Source of the DNA: Budorcas taxicolor
Taxonomy: Eukaryota > Chordata > Mammalia > Artiodactyla > Bovidae
Direction of reading: 5' to 3'
DNA: 64,000 nucleotides
Assembly (NCBI RefSeq): GCF_023091745.1
Contig: NC_068910.1
Coordinates: 135,115,170 to 135,179,169 of the forward strand
Part shown: piece after piece, positions 48,021 through 58,600 of the stretch
Layout of the letters: each line of letters opens with the position of its first letter
Position numbering within the stretch: the stretch's first letter is position 1
The notes under the pieces: generated by a model
Told to the model about the DNA's origin: nothing
The model's input: only the letters and a program-made list of their open reading frames with translations
The model's database searches: none
Program-made: the position numbers and the translations under genes

Positions 48021-49080
48021 AATGAGTGATGTTGAGCATCTTTTCATGTGTTTATTAGCCATCCTTATGTCTTTGAAGAAATGTCTTAGTTCTTTTGCCC
48101 ACTTTTTGATTGGGTTGTTTTTTACTTCACATAATGCCCTTTAAGTCAATCTACGTTGCACAAATGGCAAAATTTCATTCTTTTTGCAGCTGAGTAGTAT
48201 TCCATTGTGTGTAGGTACCACATCTTCTTTATCCATTCATCTGTTGATGAACATTTAGATTGTTTCACCATATTGGCAATTGTAAATTGTGTTGCTATGA
48301 ACATTGGAGTGCATGTATCTTTCAAATAAGTGTTTTGGGTTTTTTCCATACATACCCAGGAGTGGAATTGCTGGGTCATAAAGCAGTTCTATTTTTGTTT
48401 TTTTGAGAAACCTCCATACAGTTGTCCACAGTGTTTACATCAATTTACATTCCCATCAGCAGTGTACGGGTTCCCTTTTCTCTACATGTTTGCCAACGTG
48501 TCTTATTTGTGTTCTTTTTAATGATGGCCATTCTGACAGGTGTGAGGTGCTATTTCATTGTGGTTTTAATTTGCATTTCCCTGATGATTAGCAACAATGA
48601 TTATCTTTCCATGTGCCTTTCCTCTTTGGAATAATGTCTACTCAGTTCTTCTCCTCACTTTTTAACCAGGTTGTTTGTTTTTTTGATGTTGAGTTGTATG
48701 AGCTGTTAATAATGTTGGATATTAATCTTATTGGTCATATCATTTGCAAGTATATTCTCCCATTCAGTAGATTGCCTTTTTGTTTTGTTGTTGGTTTTCT
48801 TTGATGGGCAAAAACTTCTAAGTTTAAGTAGGTCCCATTTATTTATTTTTGCTTTTATTTCCTTTAGGAGAGAGATCCAAAAAATATATTGTGATTTATG
48901 TCAAACGGTGTTGTTCTATTTTCCTCTAGGAGTTTTATATTAATAATACCTGGTCTTATATCATTTAGGTATTTAATCCATTTCATATTTATTTTTGTAT
49001 ATGTTGTTGGTCAGCTTGTTTATAGTAAAAAGACAAGTTTCTGGAATATTAGTTTAGTCCTCCAGGACACCTCAATATCA
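48020..49080 (-). mobile_element. L1 reverse orientation (continuation plus a second older copy)
   Basis: TGATGTTGAGCATCTTTTCA to about 48120 continues the L1 broken by BovB. From about 48125 a second antisense L1 starts its own 3' end (GAGTAGTATTCCATTGTGTG, TTCATCTGTTGATGAACATT) and runs to about 49080. Two different L1 copies therefore lie in tandem. Confidence 0.8.
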
Positions 49081-49319
49081 AAGCCCCAGAGGAGGTGATC
49101 AGATGGTTAAACCAATAGGAATACTAGTTGGGGAGATCTAGGGCACTTGCATAAGTGTCTGAAGAATGTCTCCAAGATAAGAACAAATTAAGTCTCATCA
49201 GTAGCACATCTGAGCTATTGGATGGGTAGGAAAGGATTGTAAAGGTACCCTAAAAGGATAGAATCAAATCTGAATTTGAGGGAGGAAGCATACATTCTCA
49301 GTGGAAGACAGATTTTATG

Positions 49320-49510
49320 TTAAAGTTAGAAAGGCTCCTAGAGGAACATCAGGCCTAACCCCTGCATTTAGAAGTGGGGAAACTGCGGTCTGAGAGGTAT
49401 AGCAGATTACCCGAGGACATCCGGCAACTTAAGGGTAGTGACTGGATTAGAATTTCCATGGCCTAGATACAAATTCAGGGCTCCTGGTCTACTAATTCCT
49501 TTTCCCAAGT
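49320..49510. repeat. MIR/L2-like fragment
   Basis: AGAAGTGGGGAAACTGCGGT and AGCAGATTACCCGAGG resemble an antisense MIR-type core. Diverged; low confidence on the family. Confidence 0.4.
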
Positions 49511-50149
49511 CTCTTGCCTCTCTAGCATGTGCATATATACCGTACCAAAGCCAGGCTGCTAAAACAGAAGAGAGTGAATTATTTAGTGAGTTCTGGGAAT
49601 TTACATATAGAAATTAGATATGGGCCAGTTTCTATGTACTCAGTTGGGGGTTATGGAATTAGTTGTGGGGACCAACTGGATATCAAGGAACACTAGGGCT
49701 GAGTTCTAGCATGGGAACAGGTCAGACCTTCATGCCTCCTTTCTTACCTTCCAGCTTGTACATGCATGAACATACTCATGCTTTTTTCCTCACATACTTT
49801 TTTCCTAAGCACTAGTAGCCTGCATGAATAACAGTCAAACACACTTTGAGCTGACAAGGTTCCTGGTTCTTGGTGTGAGCACTTACAAAGAATACTTTTC
49901 AAAGCAGGGAGAATGGGAAACAGTACAGAAAAGAGAAAGGGCTGCAGGAATGATGCTACATCAAAAATGCGTTATATATCTTTAGGTATTAAGGAAGCGT
50001 TTTATGTATGAATAAAATATTTTTTGCCAATTACCTTATAATTTGGTTATGCTTATTTTTTGCCATGCAAGAATTGGTATGAAATCAGGTGTGTTTTTTT
50101 TTCCCATGTTACAATTCATGAAATCATTTTATCAATGTTTTCCCACATG

Positions 50150-51135
50150 GCATCTCTAATTTTCATTTCACATTATAGTTGATTTACTGTGTTGCTAGTT
50201 TCAGGTATATAACAAAGTGATTGTTATACATTAAATCCACTCTTTCTCAGATTCTTTTCCCTTATAGGTTATTATAGACTATTGAGTGGAGTTCCCTGTG
50301 CTCTACAGTAGGTCCTTGTTTTATCTATTTTATATATAGTTGTGTTAATCCCAAATTCCTAATTTATCCTTCCCCCATCTTTCCCCCATGGATACTGTAA
50401 ATTTGTTTTCTATGTCTGTGAGTCTGTTTGTTCTGTAAATAAGTTCATATGTATCCTTTTTTTGATTCCATGTATAAGTGATATCAAATATGTCTTTCTG
50501 ACTTACTTCACTTAGTAAGATAATCTCCAGGTTCATCCATGTTGCTGGCATTTTCTTTCTAATGGGTGAATAATATTCCATTGTGTGTGTGTGTGTGTAT
50601 ATATATATACACACACACACACCACATCTTTATCCATTCATCTGTTGATGGACATGTAGGTTGCTTCCATGTCTTGGCTACTGTAATTAGTGTGGCTGTA
50701 AACAATGGGGTGCATATATATATAGATAGATAGATAGATATCTTTTTGAATTGTATTTTTTTCCTGGATATATGACTGGGAGTGGAATTGCTGTTTTTAG
50801 TTTTTAAAAGAACCTCTGTAGTAGTCTCCACAGTGGCTGCACCAATTTACATTCCCACCAACAGTCTAGGAGGGTTCCCTTTTCTTCATACCCTCTCCAG
50901 CATTTATTATTTGTAGACTTTTTGATGATGACCATTCTGACTGATGTGAGGTGATACCCCATTGTTTTGATTTGCACTTCTCTAATAATCAGCGATGTTG
51001 ACCATCATTTCATGCACCTTTTGGCCATCTGTATGTCTTATTCAGAGAAATGTCTATTTAGATCTTCTGTGCATTTTTTTGATTGGGTTGTTTGTTTGAT
51101 GATTTTGAGTTGTATGAGTTGTTTGTATATATTTG
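50150..51135 (-). mobile_element. L1 fragment, reverse orientation
   Basis: GAGTTCCCTGTGCTCTACAG, AATATTCCATTGTGTGTGTG, GGGAGTGGAATTGCTG and CATTCTGACTGATGTGAGG are antisense L1 3' sequence. It contains a TG/TA/CA simple repeat (50584-50623) and a GATA run (50722-50742). Confidence 0.82.
50584..50623. repeat. Self-complementary TG-TA-CA simple repeat
   Basis: A TG run passes through a TA run into a CA run, so the two ends can pair with each other as a hairpin. It lies inside the reverse L1. Confidence 0.9.
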
Positions 51136-51139
51136 AAAA

Positions 51140-52150
51140 TTAATCTAAAACAAAAAGACAACCTACAGAATGGAAAAAATACTTGCAAATGATGTGACCT
51201 GTTAGAGTGTTCTTAATGAAAACCAATGACCAAATGGACATCCATATGCAAAAAAATGAATAAACCATATATTTTTTACAAAAATCCTTTATATGGAAAA
51301 CTATAAAACTCCAAGAAGATAACATAGGGGAAAATCTAGATGGGTTTGGTGATACATGGAAGAAATAACTGATAAACTGGATGTCATTAAAATTAAAAAC
51401 TTTTGCTCTGCAAAGATACTTTCAAGAGAATAAAAAGACAACCACAAACTGGGGGAAAAATATTTGTAAAACTCATATCTGATAAAGGACTGTTATCTAA
51501 AATACACCAAAAGAAAAAAAATCTTAAAACTCAACAATAAGCAAACAAACAACCTGCTTAAATTAGGAGCAAAAAATCTGGACACTTCACCAAAGACATA
51601 CACTTGGTAAATAAAACCATGAAAAGATGCTCAACGTCTCAGCATTTGGGAAATACAAATTAAAATGAAACACCACTACATACCTACTAGAATGGCCAAA
51701 ATCCAAAACACTTGACACCACCAAATGCTGCCTAGGATGTGGCGTAACGGGAACTCTCATTCTCTGCTAGTGGGAATGCAAAATGGCACAGTGACTTTGG
51801 AAGACATTTTAGAAGTTTCTTACAAAAAGATACTCTTATCATATGATCCAGCAATTGCATTCCTTGGTATGTACCCAAATGAACTGAAAACTCAATGTCC
51901 ACATAAACACCTGTCCATGTCTTTATTCATAATGGCCCAAATTTAGAAGCAACAAAGATGTTCTTTGGTAGGTGAATGGAGAAATAAACTGTTACATCAG
52001 ACAATGGAATATTATTCAGCACTAAAAATAAACAAGCTATCAAGCTATGAAAAGACAGAGGAAGCTTAAATGCATATTACTAACTGAAATGAGCCAATCT
52101 GAAAAAGCTACATTGAATGAACCGTATGATTCCCTAAGATGTAATGGAAA
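51140..52150 (+). mobile_element. L1 fragment, forward orientation
   Basis: AAAACTTTTGCTCTGCAAAG, CATATCTGATAAAGGACTG, GAAAAGATGCTCAACGTCTC and AATATTATTCAGCACTAAAA are sense L1 ORF2/3' sequence. It faces the neighbouring L1 in inverted orientation. Confidence 0.82.
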
Positions 52151-52606
52151 AACCTGAGTGAACTTTTTGGCCAACCCAATACATGCCATTCTGGAAGAGG
52201 CAAAACTATGGAAACGCTGAAAATTATCAGTGGTTGCCAGAGGTTACTGGGAAGGGAAGCTGAAGAGGTAGAACAGGATACTAAGGGCAGTAACATTATC
52301 CTGTATTGTACTATAACAGTAAATATATCATTATTCATTTGTCCAAACCCATAGACTGTAAACCACCAAGAGTGAATCTTAATGTAAACTATGGACTTTG
52401 GAGGATAATGATGTGTCAAGATAGAGTCCCTGACTATAACAAATGTACTTGGTGGGGGTGGGGCACTCTCAGAGTATTGCTAATCAAAGAAACTGGGATG
52501 GGGATAGTGTGCAGGCAGGGAGTATATGGGAACTCTGTACTTTCCGCTCAGTTTTACTGGGAACCTAAGTGAAATCTATTAAAACGACAACTCAGTGTTC
52601 AAGCAT

Positions 52607-52612
52607 TTTATT
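52607..52612 (-). terminator. TFRC: TFRC polyadenylation signal AATAAA
   Basis: AATAAA in the context GATTTAATAAAATGCTTG on the minus strand, followed about 15-20 nt later by CACTGAG, which parallels the human TFRC mRNA end as I recall it. Cleavage is expected near 52590. Confidence 0.88.
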
Positions 52613-53864
52613 AAATCATTTGAGGAATCTCCACATTGTTGCACATATCAGATTGTATACAATTTTAAGGGCATATCACTTGTTCACAAACATACAGCTG
52701 AGCAGTAAACTGGCTAATACACTATTTTTAGTAAACTAAAATTTCAACAGCATTCCAGAGGAAACACAATAAAGGTCATGCAAGTTCTAGAATAGTGAAA
52801 CATGACAAAGCTCCCTCATTTTATCCTTTTACCTTCAAAATACATGTGACATCTAAAACCGGAAAAAATCTGACCAGCTGGTTGGCATTAGTCAGATATC
52901 CATTTCTCCCAGGAATATTAAGCCCCTTACCACATGACTTGTTTGATTGCAATTAACTTAATCCTAACTACAGAAAAATTTTCTGAAGAAATTTACTGCT
53001 GTAAAATGTATACCCGTTATTCATAATATGCCTTGAAGTCACTGAACTTTCATTAAAATGACAAAGCATGATACTCAAACCAGGAATCCCAACTCTGACC
53101 TTTTCACTTACACTAAGTATCAGTTCAAGATAAAACACTGGAAGACTGAAACAGACTGAATAGTCAAACAAATCAGTGAGGCTATATTAATCTAGATCTA
53201 TTTTAATTTACATAAATGACACTAAATTTAAGAATCTTAAGATTACCCTATGAACTTTTTTTAGGTGACAGTATTGAACTGCCTTAGAACAGCTTTATCA
53301 GGTTTATAATAAAAATGAGTGAGTAGGAAAAAAAGTCCTAACTGATGTGGTCTCAAACTTACTTGTTCATGTCTATGTTTAACTTATAACCACCAAATAC
53401 TGATGGTTGGGGAGACATGATCAAAGACCTTTTAGCAAACTTTACCTCCCTCAACCCTGAAGTTGCCCCTCCCCCCAAACTCTGGTACAAGTTTCTACTG
53501 CTTTAAGCTAAAAGGTTAATTCTGGATTCAAACTTGTGTGAACTACGTTTATAGGAGATAACATGCAAATAAGGGGATAAAGTTAAATTCACCTGGAAAC
53601 AGCAAACATTACAAATGTATGCTACTATCCTGCCTAACAGAAGGCCCGGAGAGACCACAAATATAACAAAACACATTAGGTTTAAAAACAAAGAACCTTG
53701 AAGGAAGTAGTTTTATTTTACAGTGGTTGAAGTTAGCCACCAAATGCTAATGACCACAAAATGTTTCTGCAACTAAAACTAAAAGATAGAGAATTATAGG
53801 GAGCTGGGAATACATGTTAGATACTAACGATCTTCAAGCTTTGAAGATGTCATTGCATGAAGAA

Positions 53865-53893
53865 AATTATGGGAAACACTGTTCCCGATAATT
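53865..53893 (-). promoter_or_regulatory. TFRC: TFRC iron-responsive element E
   Basis: Lower stem AATTAT/ATAATT, bulged C, upper stem GGGAA/TTCCC, loop CAGTGT. Fully paired. Confidence 0.96.
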
Positions 53894-53913
53894 ACGTACA
53901 CCCTTAGTGTAAC

Positions 53914-53938
53914 ATATGGAGATCACTGTCTCCGATAC
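53914..53938 (-). promoter_or_regulatory. TFRC: TFRC iron-responsive element D
   Basis: Lower stem GTAT/ATAT with one G-U pair at its base, bulged C, upper stem GGAGA/TCTCC, loop CAGTGA. Confidence 0.95.
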
Positions 53939-53976
53939 AGACACTGTGGTAGGCAAAAACTACCATGTTCTTTATA

Positions 53977-54005
53977 CATTATGGAAGACACTGCTCCCGA
54001 TAATG
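53977..54005 (-). promoter_or_regulatory. TFRC: TFRC iron-responsive element C
   Basis: Lower stem CATTAT/ATAATG, bulged C, upper stem GGGAG/CTTCC with one G-U pair, loop CAGTGT. Confidence 0.96.
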
Positions 54006-54390
54006 TGAGTTAGGTTTGTGACAAAGGTACTGGAAATTTTGCAAAATTCAAATTGAAGTTACATCTTAGAGAAATTGAACTGTAAAATTTTGCATGTATG
54101 AATACAACCACAGCTTTTAAGTGACATTAATTTATAACTTGGTCACAATTCACTGCATTTAGTAGAACTGCCAGTTTTATCTGGTTAGCTAAATAGAAGT
54201 TTAACTTGATTAGCAACCACTAATTAAATTTAATTCTCAAGACTGAGTTTTATAATTTTATTTGGCTTGCGGTTATTTTTTAACACCCTTAAGTGTTGAC
54301 CACAAGTGCAAAACTTCCAGTATCTGTTGGGTTTTATTAGCAGATGCTGCTTTTATTAAAAAAAAAAAACAAAACGACAGTATAACTGTC

Positions 54391-54423
54391 ATAATTATGG
54401 AAGGCACTGCTTCCGATAATTAT
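54391..54423 (-). promoter_or_regulatory. TFRC: TFRC iron-responsive element B
   Basis: Canonical IRE: lower stem of eight AT pairs (ATAATTAT on both sides), bulged C, upper stem GGAAG/CTTCC, loop CAGTGC. Perfectly paired. Confidence 0.97.
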
Positions 54424-54444
54424 CTTCTATTAAAAAAAACCACC

Positions 54445-54473
54445 ATTTATAGTGAACTCTGTCACTGATAAAT
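54445..54473 (-). promoter_or_regulatory. TFRC: TFRC iron-responsive element A
   Basis: Minus strand: lower stem ATTTAT/ATAAAT, bulged C, 5-bp upper stem AGTGA/TCACT and a six-base loop CAGAGT. The loop departs from the usual CAGTGN. The same variant occurs, to my recollection, in human IRE-A. Confidence 0.85.
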
Positions 54474-55357
54474 AAACAATAAATATCTCAGTGCCAAAAT
54501 GACAGGAAGCTTTTCCAAAAAATTAACACTTTGGCCAAAATTTGGCATTGTGTTCTCTAAAGTCTGATAAATTGAGTTTGAAATTAAACACCTAAAACCT
54601 GGTTCTCTTTCAAAATACCTTGGAATAAGTGAAAACAAAAAACTAACAAAGATTTATGGGACAAGGGATAGAGGAAAATAAAATATACTAGGTCTTTGGC
54701 TTTCTGGTCTCCTCTTTTCATAGATAATCTTGAGGTTGCCACATTAAGGCCTTACTCCTGTGATAAATAGTTGAACCTCGTTTTATGCAGCTGAAGGCCC
54801 TCTATTTCAGACCTCATTGGCAAGAAAACATGTCCCATCTCTTCTGAAAGTGAACTGTTCCACTTTCAGAGGTGGAAACCAGCTAAATCCTTACAGAAGG
54901 CAGAGACCCCACGTGGAGAGTAAAGCCTTACAGCCTGGTGTCTGTCTAGCATCAAATGAAGATGGAAGATCACTCTAAGCCACCTTCCTCCTCCAGCTCA
55001 AAAGATAACCAGCTCACGTCCTTAGGATTTAGACCAATAGTTCACATAACTGGTTCTGACTTTTTCAGAACTATGACAGGAAAGAGGCAGTTACCATTAC
55101 AAAGCACTAAAAAGTCTAGAGATAATCACAGAAAATATTCTACTGTGAACATTTAAAAAAATTATTCAATTTAACTAGAAATGCAAGTACCTACCCTGTA
55201 TTGAAAGCTGCTGCCTAAAGACCAACATCTAGTAGTACCAAGACTGGGTAGATTTTTAATATTAGTTTTTTAGCCCTACTGAAAATTTAGCATAACCAAT
55301 ATAAGTCTAGAAACCACACTACCCTGATGTTCTCGTATTAAGTTTTGGGTGTCACAT

Positions 55358-55600
55358 TTAAAATTCGTTGTCAATGTCCCAGATGTCCCCAGAGAGGGCA
55401 TTTGCAGCTCCCTGAATAGTCCAAGTTGCCAGAGCCAACTGGTTTTCCAACAGTGTTTGATTAAAAGCACCATTAAGTTTCTTACGCAGCTTCAAGTGCT
55501 CCAGTAAAGCTGACAGAGTGTGAGAGCCAGAGCCCCAGAAGATGTGTCGGAAAGGAAACTCTCTTGGAGACACATAGGGTGAGAGGAGGTGATATTCCAC
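55358..55600 (-). CDS. TFRC: TFRC last coding exon, residues 681-760 and stop
   Basis: VEYHLLSPYVSPREFPFRHI ... ALSGDIWDIDNEF, then TAA at 55360-55358. It carries the NQT glycosylation sequon at 727 and the C-terminal residues that pack at the dimer interface. The C-terminal DIDNEF is conserved with human TFRC as I recall it. Confidence 0.97.
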   Translation of the reverse strand: MEYHLLSPYVSPREFPFRHIFWGSGSHTLSALLEHLKLRKKLNGAFNQTLLENQLALATWTIQGAANALSGDIWDIDNEF

Positions 55601-58600
55601 CTACGGAAACAAAACATAGACCTTACACAATGCTACAGCTTTTGCCATGAGAAAACGACCTGGTATAGTAAAGCCACCATCATTCTCACTTGCATGTTTA
55701 AATTTCCCTGAATTTTAAGAATGTTGAGAACCAAGCTACTAACCTTCTAATGTTAAAACTGTAAGGAAAGCTGTCAATTCCTTTGTAAATTCTAACTGCA
55801 CTGGGTTGTTTTTTGTTTCTTTTTTGGTTGGAGCCTCCATATGGAAGTTTCCACTACAATAAAACAGCTAAGGGCTGAATTAAACAGAAATACAGAGAAA
55901 ATGACAGATGAAAATCATTACTGATCCTTTCTTTAAAATGATTTTAGAGCCTAAAAAAACTAATACTAGGTCAAATGTCTTCTGTATTTTCAGTTTAGAT
56001 AGTTTATATAGCTTTAGTTTATAGTTTATACAGCTTTAGATCTTTTTTAAAATTTGTGCTGAATTCTAAAGCGGGAAAGGATTCCAGGCGCCTAGAATTA
56101 TAAAATCTACTTTTTAGAAACACAAGATTTACCAATTAGAAATGAACAAACTTGACTTCCTCTTTTTCTAAGGATTACGTACTTTCATGATACGGTCATT
56201 GATTTCCCTCATCACAGATCTGTCTGTTTTCTCAGCATTCTTATAATCCGTAGTTAGTCTGGATGTAGCACGGAAGAAGTCTCCACGAGCAGAATACAGC
56301 CACTGCATATTCAGACCCATATCCTGAAACAGAAAGACATGAAAGCCACTATTAGACATTATATTTCTAAGGGTGCTATTCTACATACCTGTCTAAATTT
56401 AGGTGTAGTAACTGAAATGATTCTGATAAAAGGGGGCGAGACTCACAAACAAGCTCAAGTCAGCAAAAGCTAGATATAAACATATTGTATACAAGGTTCC
56501 AGGCTCTATAAGCTAAGTAACGTACTCATACTTAAGCTCAGCAAATAGTACTATTATCCATTCTTACGTCCCAGTTTCTGATCAGTTACAATTAGTTTCA
56601 AGTTTCAAGAAAGCCAATCCTTATAATTAAGATTCGGTTATCAGTGATTTACTTTATTTAAGGGATCTGTTGAATTGCCTTCTGGTACTACAAAAGCCAC
56701 TCATTAATATTAATTTGGTTTTATCAAAACTTTGAATATTCGACAAAAAGGATCAACACTAAATAAACCCACTGGCTATGTTCCTCTCTCCACCCATGTG
56801 ATCTCTGAAAAGTATTTGTGGCCCAAACTTAAAAGTTCATAGTTGAGATCTTCATATGGTTTACATCCAGCCTCTTTATGGGGTGCTAGGAATACGTGAG
56901 TGAGAGAATTGTTTCAGATGAATGAGGTAACACTGTTGTAGATTCTGAAACACCTGCTGTGGTCTGTCCTATGTACTGCAGTCTCTGAGCTTCCTCTCAA
57001 GTGAATTGTGGATTCTACGCAAAATTATACTTCAGTGCACTTTAAAACATACTTTGGCTACCTGTCCTGTTCCCCAGGAATAGCTAAACAGTATTCTTCA
57101 GACTGTTTGATACTTTACCAGTAGGAACCTGATTTAATTAGTGCTTACCCTTATGTCTGCTCTGAATAGGTTCATTTCCTTCACAAAACGGAGTATTTCG
57201 TCATTATACATCTCATAGTTCAGGTCCAGCTCGACACCATGGGTAAGTTTCATCACAAGCTGACCAGCCACTTCTGCTGCTGCACGTGCCACTCTGTTCA
57301 GCTGAGGAACTTCTCCGTTCAATGTCTCGTAGGTGTCCATGGGAGTGTCTAAATAAGGGTAATCTGTGTCCTGGGAAACAAAGGTGGGTTATAAGATGAG
57401 GAGCTTCCCATTCTAGTTTCCCCCATCAAGGTAACAGTAACTATAGTTCTTCCTTTGCTTCTAATATATTCCTTCTCCAACTTTATCTCCTATCCACTAC
57501 TTTCAGAAGATACAGCTTTTGCTTGTTCCTCTGAACCTAACCTACTCCTGGAATGATTTTACTTTCTCCTAAGCTGTACTGAATCCCTGTTTATCACATC
57601 ACAGACCCTGAATGGATCTGTAGCCAGAACAGGTTATATCCTTGTTCTTGTCTCCCTGAGAAGTTTGGCATGAGAGAAGAGGAGAGCATGCCTGAAATGT
57701 ACTTTCAATATAAAGTGTTACTTTTAGCCAAAAATTTACCTTCTTTCCCATCATGCATTCATGCTACCTTTCATCCATTCATGCTACCTTTCTGACGAGA
57801 CACTCACAAGAACTCTCTACTTTCACTGGACAACTTTGTTAACTATTTCTTCAACTCTACCACTGTCCTTGGTGACAATCTCATTGGCAGTCCTTTGGTT
57901 TGACCTCAGTCCTTAACTTTCAGACTGTACATGCTTATCTGTACGTGTCACATGTACATCTGTATAGGTATGTATGTTATTTGTATAGGTATTACCTATA
58001 CCTCTGAACAGCTTAAAAAAAAAAAAAAAGACTTCTGAAGGTCAACAGAGATCATCCATAAATTTCCTCAACCCTGGGACCTAACACTCAGTTCCTCCTA
58101 GGGTACTAAATAGACATCATGACCTAATGTTTCAATACCATTCATACTACTGATCTAGCAGAAAGTTAGGGGAATTCCAGCTATGTTAATCTCTAAATCC
58201 ACACCTTTCATCACTTCCTCACTTTTTCTGTCCTAATCCCAGGCTAAAACACCCAGTGGGAAGAAGTCTAGTAAGGACCTGGCCTCTACTGGGTCAACAA
58301 CTTGATGCCAAAGTCAGCAGTTTCTACCCTGAACCCCTGTTAAGAACTCTGGTATCTCTTCACACCTTGGAAGAGCCTGCTACAGAGCTAGTTTTTCAAC
58401 TCCAACACAGAGGCCTTCATTTTCAGTCTGCCTGGATTTCAGTGTCTTCTAATTGGCTCTTGTACCAAGCCAATCTTGGTTTTCCAACAACTTGGTCAGT
58501 ACAAAGTTCTGTCCCTTAAAAAGCTCGCCTTTTTTTTTTTTTTCGTGCTTTTATCTATAATCCCTGCCTAAAAGACTAACTAACATCTCGGGACAAACAT

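Larger units (their letters stand above)
52590..55357 (-). other. TFRC: TFRC 3'UTR
   Basis: About 2.77 kb from just past the stop codon (55358) to the poly(A) region. The centre holds five iron-responsive elements (listed one by one). When iron is scarce, IRP1/IRP2 bind these hairpins and protect the mRNA from cleavage. When iron is plentiful the mRNA decays. Sequence between the hairpins is AU-rich and resembles the human 3'UTR that I recall. No exon or repeat was recognised inside. Confidence 0.93.
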
